Shown here piece by piece: positions 1 through 6,530 of a stretch of DNA of 6,866 bases. The translations under genes were made by a program, and so were the position numbers. The notes below the pieces were generated by a model, which saw only the letters and a program-made list of their open reading frames with translations, ran no database searches and was not told the DNA's origin. The DNA lies in NCBI RefSeq assembly GCF_049943335.1, contig NZ_JBNFVY010000022.1, positions 1-6,866 on the forward strand, read 5' to 3'. Each line of letters begins with the position of its first letter. Within the stretch, counting starts at the first letter, position 1. Source of the DNA: JBNFVY01 sp049943335. Its GTDB lineage: Bacteria; Pseudomonadota; Alphaproteobacteria; Rhodobacterales; Rhodobacteraceae.

Positions 1-143
1 GCCAGACGATCCAACTGTGCAATGCGCGCCTTGCGGTCAAACCCGCCCCGCCGCGCAAGCTGAGCCTGCACCTGAACGTCAAATGCCGACCGGATGGCTG
101 CGGAACTGACCGTGTTGGATCGGGGGGATTCGACTTGGTTCAT
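1..143 (-). CDS. alkH: Aldehyde dehydrogenase AlkH-like, N-terminal fragment (runs off the left edge)
   Basis: Only the first 47 codons are present, and the catalytic Cys/Glu region lies outside the window. The start is ATG at 143, preceded by AGGAG at 155-151 with a 7-nt spacer; this ribosome binding site overlaps the alkG stop codon, so translation is probably coupled. The visible N-terminus has the pattern AFDVQVQAQLARRGGF followed by a basic stretch and IAQLDRL. That is the first helix typical of the AlkH/coniferyl-aldehyde dehydrogenase branch of NAD(P)-dependent aldehyde dehydrogenases, and it resembles the N-terminus of GPo1 AlkH as I remember it. Family role: oxidation of fatty aldehyde (from the alkane-derived alcohol) to fatty acid for beta-oxidation. 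The position after alkB and alkG matches the GPo1 order and is the main support, because the fragment is short. Another aldehyde dehydrogenase subfamily is possible. Confidence 0.72.
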   Translation of the reverse strand, partial: MNQVESPRSNTVSSAAIRSAFDVQVQAQLARRGGFDRKARIAQLDRL

Positions 144-153
144 GCTCTCTCTC

Positions 154-690
154 CTATTTTTCTTCGTAGAGGACATAGTCCTCTTTCGTGGCGCCACAGT
201 CCGGGCAGCACCAATCATCGGGGATCTGACTGAACAGCGTTCCCGGCGGAAAACCTTCATGTTCGTCGCCAAGGGCTTCGTCGTAGATATGACCGCATGT
301 GATGCAGAGCCATTTGCGGTACGCCGTTCCGGCAGCCGGGGCCGCCTGCGCCGCCGGAGCAGGTTGTGGCGCGGGAGCAGGCTGTGGCGCTGTTTGCGTG
401 GAAGGGGCACTGGATGCTGCAGCAGGTTCCGGGATCGGTGCAGGTGCAGGCTCCGGTGCGGCGGTCGGCGCGGGGGCGGGGGCAGGTTCAACGACCTGAG
501 CGGGCGCAGTTTCGCCCGACGGCGCGCCGCCGATCAGGACAAAGTCTTCCTTGTCGCGCACCGCGCAATCCGGGCAAGCAAAGTCGTCGGGCACTTGTGA
601 CCAAGGTGTTCCTGGCGCGAAACCTTCGTGCTGATGACCCTGGATTTCATCGTAGGTGTATCCGCAATCCGGGCATTGATATGTGGCCAA
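154..690 (-). CDS. alkG: Two-domain rubredoxin, electron donor to AlkB
   Basis: A 178-aa protein with two rubredoxin folds joined by a Pro/Ala-rich linker (about residues 56-122). Each domain has two CxxC iron ligands: C6/C9 with C39/C42, and C129/C132 with C162/C165. Known role of the family: carries electrons from rubredoxin reductase to the AlkB di-iron centre in the cytoplasm. GPo1 AlkG has the same architecture and about the same length. The domains differ. The first reads CPDCAVRDKEDF, with an extra Arg-containing residue after the second CxxC (AlkG1 type). The second reads CPDCGATKEDY (AlkG2 type, the kind that supports hydroxylation). I chose the TTG at 690 because GGGAGG lies 8 nt upstream and the protein then begins at the rubredoxin fold. 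An ATG 35 codons further out would add a sequence with no rubredoxin features. Its stop overlaps the alkH ribosome binding site. Confidence 0.93.
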   Translation of the reverse strand: MATYQCPDCGYTYDEIQGHQHEGFAPGTPWSQVPDDFACPDCAVRDKEDFVLIGGAPSGETAPAQVVEPAPAPAPTAAPEPAPAPIPEPAAASSAPSTQTAPQPAPAPQPAPAAQAAPAAGTAYRKWLCITCGHIYDEALGDEHEGFPPGTLFSQIPDDWCCPDCGATKEDYVLYEEK

Positions 691-866
691 TGTTCGTTCC
701 TCCCTTTTACATGCGCGCTGACAGGCGGCATGTGCGTCTCGTTCTTGTTTTCTGTGTTCATTCCTGCCTGCGGCCTTGCCTTCAACTTGAGGCAAGATGT
801 GAGTTGGCAGGTTGGGGTTGGCCCGATTGGGGCCAACTCCTGTGTGTTACGCGATTTGCTTGGAAT
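691..866 (-). other. alkB-alkG intergenic region without a gene
   Basis: This 176-bp gap lies within the operon. In GPo1 a second rubredoxin gene, alkF, sits at this place. Reading the minus strand here in the alkG frame shows no CxxC pair or rubredoxin remnant, so alkF appears to be absent rather than decayed. The gap holds the alkG ribosome binding site (GGGAGG, 704-699) and a strong hairpin 26 nt after the alkB stop. Confidence 0.6.
814..840 (-). promoter_or_regulatory. Intercistronic hairpin between alkB and alkG
   Basis: Arms 814-824 and 830-840 pair over 11 bp (one G-T wobble) around a 5-nt loop. No run of T follows on either strand, so this is not a standard intrinsic terminator. It is more likely an mRNA processing or 3'-end-stabilising element, which would let alkB mRNA accumulate above alkG-alkH. 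The strand is assigned by operon direction. The 832-839 segment can alternatively pair with 801-808. Confidence 0.5.
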
Positions 867-2078
867 TTATTCGGCGGGCACGGCGGCCGTTTGCGCAGGT
901 GCGACCGATCCAAATTTGCGCTCATAGTAGTCGCGCATGCCGGGCTCGATCTGAATTTTGTTCAGATCACCTTTGGCCCAATCCAGGACACGGTGATCCA
1001 TGATCGAACGGAACCACGACGGAATCAGGGCCGCGAAGAACATTCCGGGATAACCCGAGGGCAGTGCCGGCAAGTCCTTGAAGTCGCGCAGTGATTGATA
1101 GGACCGCGTAGGATGCGCGTGGTGGTCCGAGTGCCGCTGCAGGTGGAACAGGATCAGGTTCGACATGATATGGTTCGAGTTCCACGAATGGTGCGGCTTC
1201 TGATGCTCGTACTTACCGTTGGGCATTTTTTCGCGCAGCAGGCCATAATGTTCGATGTAGTTGGCCGACGTGAGCTGCCACCAGCCGTAGGCCATCTGAA
1301 TCGGCAGGAACACAAGCATGATGGGTCCGAAGAACGCCAGCAGCCCCGCGTAAAGAACAGCCGTGATGATCAGCGGTTGAAGGATTTCGTTGTCCAGGTT
1401 CCAGACACTTTTGCCACTTCTCTTGAGACGCACCTCTTCGAGTTCCCACGCACGTTTGAAAGCACCGGGGATTTCGCGGGTTGAGAAAGCGTAGATACTC
1501 TCACCCATTCTTGAGGTTGCCGGATCGTTCGGGGTCGCCACATCGCGGTGGTGCCCTTTGTTATGCTCGATGAAAAAGTGGCCATAGCCGACAACTGCCA
1601 GCACCAATTTGGCCATCCAACGATCAAAGGTTTCCTTTTTGTGGCCCAGTTCGTGCCCGGTGTTCAGTGCCAGTCCGTTGACGATACCCAGCGACAAGGC
1701 CAACGCGATGAACTCAAACGCATTGATCGGCTGGGTCGCAACCCACCAACAGCACCCGATCAAAGCCGCATAGTGCATGGGCACCGTCAGATAAGTGAGC
1801 ACCCGATAGTAACGGTCTTTCTCAAGATCTGGAACGGCGGACTCGGGGGGGTTCGAAAAGTCCTCGCCGAACATCGCGTCCAGCAATGGCACCGCCAGAT
1901 ACCACAGGATCAGAACAGTCCCGTACCAGATGCTCCAGCCAGTTTGCGATACCAGATAAAGTCCGATCAGCGGCGTTGCCGGCCAGAATACGGACAATAT
2001 CCAAAAGTATCTTTTCTTATCGACATATTTTTCATCGGTGCCGGCCTCAACCGTCGCCGCTTCATTCATATCCTTCAT
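867..2078 (-). CDS. alkB: Alkane 1-monooxygenase (integral-membrane di-iron alkane hydroxylase)
   Basis: A 403-aa protein that hydroxylates the terminal carbon of n-alkanes using O2 and electrons from rubredoxin, at the inner membrane. All family His motifs are present: HELGH (142-146), EHNKGHH (171-177), LQRHSDHHAHP (313-323) and the AlkB-specific NYIEHYGL (273-280). Hydrophobic segments near 24-44, 47-70, 98-118, 121-140 and 232-265 fit the six-helix topology. Long stretches match my memory of GPo1 AlkB almost residue for residue (for example around the first two His boxes and EHQKPHHSWNSNH, 291-303), so it belongs to the GPo1-like medium-chain branch. W59 aligns with GPo1 W55, the residue that blocks longer chains. 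The ATG at 2078 is chosen for GGGAGGAA 7 nt upstream; a start 30 codons earlier has no such site. First gene of the operon, divergent from alkS. Confidence 0.97.
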   Translation of the reverse strand: MKDMNEAATVEAGTDEKYVDKKRYFWILSVFWPATPLIGLYLVSQTGWSIWYGTVLILWYLAVPLLDAMFGEDFSNPPESAVPDLEKDRYYRVLTYLTVPMHYAALIGCCWWVATQPINAFEFIALALSLGIVNGLALNTGHELGHKKETFDRWMAKLVLAVVGYGHFFIEHNKGHHRDVATPNDPATSRMGESIYAFSTREIPGAFKRAWELEEVRLKRSGKSVWNLDNEILQPLIITAVLYAGLLAFFGPIMLVFLPIQMAYGWWQLTSANYIEHYGLLREKMPNGKYEHQKPHHSWNSNHIMSNLILFHLQRHSDHHAHPTRSYQSLRDFKDLPALPSGYPGMFFAALIPSWFRSIMDHRVLDWAKGDLNKIQIEPGMRDYYERKFGSVAPAQTAAVPAE

Positions 2079-2291
2079 CAGTCTGTTCCTCCCTTGAAGG
2101 CCATCATCACGTCTGGCGGCGAACAGTAGTTCATGCGTTTCGCATCGTTCGTTTCTGCTGCCAGACATTGAACGACAGAAATCACGCCGACCACGATTCC
2201 GCGCAACTACACGTTCGTGTAGTTTCGGGATTTGTGTGTTAAAGCTATGAGGTTTGGACGCCGACGATACATCACTTTCGGGGAGGGAAGG
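2079..2291. promoter_or_regulatory. Divergent alkB / alkS control region
   Basis: This 213-bp region separates the two start codons and must hold both promoters. It contains a 20-bp palindrome (2205-2224) and smaller palindromes at 2121-2132 and 2133-2145. A possible alkB promoter on the minus strand is TTGCGC (2206-2201), a 17-nt spacer, then a weak -10 GATTTC (2183-2178). This would put the large palindrome about 43 bp upstream of the start point, overlapping the -35 as expected for an AlkS-type activator. I see no convincing -10 for alkS. Confidence 0.55.
2205..2224. promoter_or_regulatory. Candidate AlkS operator (perfect 9-bp inverted repeat)
   Basis: AACTACACG, a TT spacer, then CGTGTAGTT: both 9-bp arms match exactly. 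It is the longest perfect palindrome I found in the divergent region. It lies 67 bp before the alkS start and 126 bp before the alkB start. Dyads of this size are typical of dimeric regulator binding. The nearest DNA-binding protein gene is alkS, which motivates the assignment; binding itself is inference. Confidence 0.6.
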
Positions 2292-4907
2292 ATGATCACG
2301 ACCCCCGACACAAATTCCAACGATGTCGCCGAATTTCTGGAACGGATGAGCATCCGTCAGAAACGGTTAATCCGCGGCTGCCTGAAACGTGACCGGTTGG
2401 ACTTTGCCGAGCATCCCGGAGCGAAATGCCTTTTTTTTAGAGCACCCCGCGGCTTCGGCAAGTCGGTTCAAGTCGCCCTGTGCGCCCAATCAGCGATCGA
2501 CCGCGGAGAAGACTGTATCTATCTGGATCTCTCGTCGTTCTGGCAAGAGGGCGCCTCGGAGGCTGAGCTTATTGCGAGCGCGATTGTCGCGGTTCTGGCC
2601 CCTCAGGAATATTCCGGCAATCAGCTTGGGCGCAGCCTGAAGACTGTCGCGCTGCACCATCTTTTAGGTCACAAAAAGCCCGTCACAATCTGTCTGGACG
2701 GTGTCACGGATTCCACCACAATCCAGGGATTCCTGAAAACAATCACCCTGGAAACGCCAGAAACCACTCGACTGGTAGTGAGCCAACGTTTTCCAGGTAC
2801 TTTGCTTTCGCTGTCGGTTCTTTCGGATGTCGTGACAATTGGCCCAAGCGAGTTGAATTTCACGCGCGACGAGACGTGTTCAATTCTACCGTTGGAAGCC
2901 GATCGGGCGAAACGGATATTCAATATGACAGAGGGCTGGCCGCTTCTTTGTGCATTGGCTGGCAAATCGAATACCGCAAGCGAGGCGATCATTCATCTGC
3001 CCGAGATCCAAACCTATTTCGAAACTGACGTACTGGCACAGATCGCAGAACCGCTTCGCGATTGCCTGATTAACGCCAGCTGGCTGGAAAAAATTACAGC
3101 GGAAGCCAGCGACTATGTGTTCAAGATTGACGATTCAGGTCACAAACTGGCTGAACTTGCATCGCGCCACGGGCTTTTGACCTCGAGCGTTGACAAGCCC
3201 AACCTCTATGAAATGAACCGGGCCCTGAAAGAGTATCTGCGCAATCGTTTCATCGAAAAACACGGGCCACGCCGATCGTATTTTCTAAAACGTATCGCTT
3301 TCTGGCATTGGCGACGGAATGAATACCGCATCGTTGTTGAGGTTGGTCTGCGGGCACACGATCACAGTTGGGCGCAAAGGCTGACCGACCAGGCTCTGTT
3401 GGATCTTGCCCTGAGACAGGGCGAGATCGAAGCGTTGGCAACATGGTTTACCGGCATTTCCCGCAACAAGCTTTTTCAAACCCCATCGTTGGCAATCGGC
3501 TATGCTTGGGTCTTGTATTTCAGTCAACGTTCACACAAAGCGCACGATCTGCTTGATAGGTTGAACGCTTATTGGGACTCTGCTTCTACGGGTGAAGAAG
3601 ACCCAAATGGGTGGGCGGAACTGGTCCGCGCGATTGGTCTTGCGACACATGATGAGATGAAGGAAAGCGACGAAGCCTGCGCCGCCTGGATTGAGACCTA
3701 TGGTTTGACCAACCCGGTCGGGCGGGCCGCCGCGCAGACCTGCAGAGCGTTCATCGCCGCCTCTGACAGGCAGTTTGCGGCCCTTTCGGATCAAATTGCC
3801 TCTGCCACTGTCGTCAGCGGCGCGGTTCGTCAGCGCTATGCGTTTGGTTGGCTTGCGAGCGCTCAGGTTCTGGCCCTGCTGTTGATTGGCGACATTCATG
3901 GCGCGCGCAGCGAAATTCGGCGCGCACAGGAAAATGAAGACGTTGGCTATGAAAGAACGCCCTTCGTCAAGGGAATGATCGCGTCGTTGGCACTTCAGAT
4001 TCAGGCGGAAGACGGGTCAACCACACCCGACGAAAGCACCGTGCAAGAGGCTCTAAACTTCGCACTGAATTTTGGAGTGACGGATGTCGTTTGGAGCACC
4101 GTCCGAAGCGCAGCCGAAATATATATCCGTCAGGGCGACAAATCGCGGGCCTTTTCGTTGCTTGAACGATGCCGCTTGCTGGCGAAAGAACGCGGTCTGA
4201 AACGGTTGGACATGCTGGTTCGGTTGGGCACCGAAGTCTTTGCCATGGGAACCCGAACGAAAACCCCTCTCGCAGACGCGCCCCTCCCATCGGACGAAGA
4301 CTTGCTGTTTTTGCCGAACCAGAACCGTGCCATCCAGGCGGAAAGCGCGTTGCTGCAAGCCTCAAGGTTCTTGAAAGATCGCAAACTGGGTCTGGCGGAA
4401 AGGCACGCGCGCAAAGCCATTTCAGATTTCACCGCCGTAAGGGACCAGATCGGGGAATTTCGCGCGCAATATACCCTTGGTGCCACCCTCTATCTGATGG
4501 GTGAGGAAAAACAGGCGCTGAAACGCATCGCCGAAGCCAATCACAAGGCGCAACAACTTGGCAGCTTCAGATCGTTGATAAACAGGCGCCACTTTCTGCG
4601 GGCCATTTGCCCAGAAACGAGTGCGCTTCTGGATCAAACAGCACCCGAAACCCCCATGATTGAAATCCCGGCGACCGAGGAGATGGGCGATCAACGCCCC
4701 AATGTAGATAGCTCAGCCCCGATCAGTCAAAAACAGGTCGGGGTCTTGCAAAATGCCGCCCTTGGATTGAGCAACAAGGAAATTGCAGCGCGCCTGCATG
4801 TCACGGAAGACACCGTGAAATGGCACTTCAGAAAAATCATGCAAGGCCTCAAAGCCGGCAACCGTACCGAAGCTGTACTGATCGCCCGGTCGCTTGGCCT
4901 TATCTAA
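2292..4907 (+). CDS. alkS: AlkS-like ATP-dependent LuxR/MalT-family transcriptional activator
   Basis: An 871-aa protein, close to the usual length of MalT/AlkS regulators. Order of parts: N-terminal STAND-type NTPase with Walker A APRGFGKS (51-58) and Walker B-like VTICLDGV (131-138); a winged-helix-like stretch (about 250-320); a long helical TPR-like sensor region (about 330-790, clearest at 683-756); a linker; and a C-terminal LuxR helix-turn-helix (810-871) with GLSNKEIAARL, TVKWH and NRTEAV. Family role: AlkS switches on alkB and its own operon when alkanes are sensed. The ATG at 2292 is chosen because GGGGAGGGAAGG directly precedes it; TTG at 2232 and ATG at 2247 in the same frame lack such a site. 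The Walker B tail is DG rather than the DD common in the family. It is divergent from alkB and 30 bp ahead of alkT, as in GPo1 alkST. Confidence 0.88.
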   Translation: MITTPDTNSNDVAEFLERMSIRQKRLIRGCLKRDRLDFAEHPGAKCLFFRAPRGFGKSVQVALCAQSAIDRGEDCIYLDLSSFWQEGASEAELIASAIVAVLAPQEYSGNQLGRSLKTVALHHLLGHKKPVTICLDGVTDSTTIQGFLKTITLETPETTRLVVSQRFPGTLLSLSVLSDVVTIGPSELNFTRDETCSILPLEADRAKRIFNMTEGWPLLCALAGKSNTASEAIIHLPEIQTYFETDVLAQIAEPLRDCLINASWLEKITAEASDYVFKIDDSGHKLAELASRHGLLTSSVDKPNLYEMNRALKEYLRNRFIEKHGPRRSYFLKRIAFWHWRRNEYRIVVEVGLRAHDHSWAQRLTDQALLDLALRQGEIEALATWFTGISRNKLFQTPSLAIGYAWVLYFSQRSHKAHDLLDRLNAYWDSASTGEEDPNGWAELVRAIGLATHDEMKESDEACAAWIETYGLTNPVGRAAAQTCRAFIAASDRQFAALSDQIASATVVSGAVRQRYAFGWLASAQVLALLLIGDIHGARSEIRRAQENEDVGYERTPFVKGMIASLALQIQAEDGSTTPDESTVQEALNFALNFGVTDVVWSTVRSAAEIYIRQGDKSRAFSLLERCRLLAKERGLKRLDMLVRLGTEVFAMGTRTKTPLADAPLPSDEDLLFLPNQNRAIQAESALLQASRFLKDRKLGLAERHARKAISDFTAVRDQIGEFRAQYTLGATLYLMGEEKQALKRIAEANHKAQQLGSFRSLINRRHFLRAICPETSALLDQTAPETPMIEIPATEEMGDQRPNVDSSAPISQKQVGVLQNAALGLSNKEIAARLHVTEDTVKWHFRKIMQGLKAGNRTEAVLIARSLGLI

Positions 4908-4937
4908 ACGTTTGACATTCCCGGGAGGACCAAGAAC

Positions 4938-6101
4938 ATGGACACAACTGTTATCATCGGCAACGGCGTAGCCGGCACAAATGCGGCCGCAACTTTGCGG
5001 AAAAATGGATACGAAGGCGCGATCAAGCTTATTGGTGATGAAGTGGCGCTCCCCTATCAGCGTCCGCCTCTATCCAAGACCTGGCTGCGCGAGCCAGGCA
5101 GGCCGAGCCCAACTCCGATACGCCCACTTTCCTTTTTTCAAGATAATCGTATCGAGCTGATGCGGGCGCGAAGGGTCGTCAGTATCGACAGGGCCGCGCG
5201 GGATATTCTCTTTTCCGATGGGAATACGATGAAGTTCGACACCTTGATTCTTGCAACAGGGGCGTCGCCGCGCCGTCTCGATATGCAGGGGGATCTGAAG
5301 GGGATTCACTATCTGAGGGGCCTTGGCGATTCCGCAGGACTGCGTCAGGCCCTGGCCTGCGCCGACTGCCGCGATGTTGTGATTATCGGTGCCGGTGTCA
5401 TTGGACTCGAGGTGGCGTCTGCCGCTGTTGATCTGGGAAAGACCGTCACGGTTATAGAATCTGCCGCACGCGCCATGGCCCGCGTTGCTTCGCCCGCAAC
5501 AACCAATTTCGTCACTCGGAAGTTAACAGATGCTGGCGTCAAATTTTTGTTCAACCAGAAAGTGAAAGGGTTCGGCACCGCGGGTGACCATGTTTCCACG
5601 GTCAATCTTGGCGACGGGACCGAGGTAAAGGCCGATCTTGTATTTGCGGGGATCGGTGCCACGCCCAATGTAAAGCTCGCCCAAGCCGCTGGCTTGGAAT
5701 GTGACAATGGTATCTGCGTCGATCAGGATATGCGGACATCCGACCCCAAAATATTTGCAATCGGCGACTGCGCCCGCAGTGACAACAAATTTGCGGCCGG
5801 AAAACTGCGTATCGAAACCGTTCACAATGCAATCACGCAAGCCCAGGTTGCGGCAGCCGCGATCTGCAACATGGAAAGCCCCGCCCCAGTGCCGCCACGG
5901 TTTTGGTCCGATCTCAAAGACATGAAGGTTCAAGCCGTAGGAATAGCGGCCGGTTACGATCTGGTGCGAAGCGATGCGTCACAGAACCCGCTGTCTTTGG
6001 AGGTGCACCTGACACGCGGCGAGCGTCTTGTTGCCACTGAAACGGTGAACCTTCCCAACCGTCAGAGTATCCTTGCAAAAGCGATTTCGCCAACAGTTTA
6101 G
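4938..6101 (+). CDS. alkT: NADH:rubredoxin reductase (FAD)
   Basis: A 387-aa flavoprotein that passes electrons from NADH to AlkG rubredoxin in the cytoplasm. Visible motifs: FAD dinucleotide fold GNGVAG (8-13), PYQRPPLSK (39-47), ATGASPRRL (106-114), a second Rossmann motif GAGVIGLE (151-158) followed by acidic E174 at the end of the next strand (pointing to NADH rather than NADPH), the FAD-ribityl motif IFAIGDCA (272-279) and FWSDL (322-326). Length and sequence closely match GPo1 AlkT (385 aa as I recall), including the C-terminal ATETVNLPNRQ stretch. GGGAGG lies 10 nt before the ATG. It is 30 bp after alkS with no terminator between, so the two are probably cotranscribed. Related ferredoxin reductases of P450 systems share the fold, but the locus settles the partner. 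Its end abuts decayed DNA. Confidence 0.95.
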   Translation: MDTTVIIGNGVAGTNAAATLRKNGYEGAIKLIGDEVALPYQRPPLSKTWLREPGRPSPTPIRPLSFFQDNRIELMRARRVVSIDRAARDILFSDGNTMKFDTLILATGASPRRLDMQGDLKGIHYLRGLGDSAGLRQALACADCRDVVIIGAGVIGLEVASAAVDLGKTVTVIESAARAMARVASPATTNFVTRKLTDAGVKFLFNQKVKGFGTAGDHVSTVNLGDGTEVKADLVFAGIGATPNVKLAQAAGLECDNGICVDQDMRTSDPKIFAIGDCARSDNKFAAGKLRIETVHNAITQAQVAAAAICNMESPAPVPPRFWSDLKDMKVQAVGIAAGYDLVRSDASQNPLSLEVHLTRGERLVATETVNLPNRQSILAKAISPTV

Positions 6102-6107
6102 ACAGTT

Positions 6108-6470
6108 GCTCAGGAAGGCTATCGCGGGGCACCACTCAACACCTTCTGCGAGAGAACATCAGCCATCATAGGACAAGATATATTCCGCGCGTTCGATGAA
6201 AACCCTGATACCACGAACGCTTTGATGGCGGAAATCAGATCAACCGTAAAGGCGGATCGCCATTTCTATGCATATGACAACATACCAGAAACAGATCTGG
6301 GCCGCGACACCAATGCAACGAAACCCCATGCTAGGCGAATGATGTCCATGGTCGGCCGGTTGGTGAAACACAGCGTGTTGATCCGCCAATCAACCAAGGA
6401 TGTTTCTGACACCTTCAGAACGTCCCATCTTGGCGGAGACATGCAAGTCATCACGTCGTGTGGTGGCTTG
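6108..6470 (+). pseudogene. Decayed C-terminus of an AidB-type acyl-CoA dehydrogenase
   Basis: Reading in the alkT frame just past its stop, the translation follows the C-terminal third of AidB/isovaleryl-type acyl-CoA dehydrogenases. GYRGAPLNTFCERTSA stands where the family has YREAPVNSIWEGSGN; IIGQDIFRAFDENP where it has V-LDVLRA---P; and VSDTFRTSHLGGD (about 6402-6440) where it has VADAFCASRLGGDWG. Spacing is kept with no gaps around the first motif, but the conserved W, G, S and G of WEGSGN are replaced, as in a gene no longer under selection. The catalytic and FAD-binding body of the enzyme is missing; alkT occupies the place where it should be. There is no ribosome binding site or start of its own. 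The identification is from remembered family motifs, so the exact ends are approximate. Confidence 0.6.
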
Positions 6471-6530
6471 ATCTCCAATGCTGGTCAAGCAGACAACGCA
6501 TCCGGTCGTCGGAGGCAAAACCTGACGGTC

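Noticed and set aside
94..600. Plus-strand open frame of 168 codons, rich in Arg and Gly
   Set aside because: It is antisense to alkG and the start of alkH. Its Arg-rich middle is the complement of the Pro/Ala linker, and there is no ribosome binding site.
691..795. Extension of alkG to an upstream ATG at 795
   Set aside because: The extra 35 residues show no rubredoxin feature, and the ribosome binding site at 704-699 fits the TTG at 690.
814..840. Intrinsic terminator after alkB
   Set aside because: The stem is strong but no T tract follows on either strand, and alkG lies just downstream in the same direction.
366..1094. Plus-strand open frame of 242 codons
   Set aside because: It runs antisense across alkG, the gap and the end of alkB; its composition follows those genes and no domain is visible.
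1548..2129. Plus-strand open frame opposite the alkB N-terminus
   Set aside because: Shadow of alkB: the sense strand has every AlkB motif and a strong ribosome binding site.
2120..2133. LexA-type box (GAAC-N4-GTTC)
   Set aside because: The N4 spacing is the Gram-positive type and the central bases do not fit; the alphaproteobacterial LexA box is GTTC-N7-GTTC, which I did not find here.
2232..2291. Earlier alkS starts (TTG 2232, ATG 2247)
   Set aside because: Neither has a good ribosome binding site, while GGGGAGGGAAGG sits right before the ATG at 2292.
6266..6478. Minus-strand 70-codon open frame
   Set aside because: It overlaps the remnant on the other strand, has no recognisable domain and no ribosome binding site I could see.
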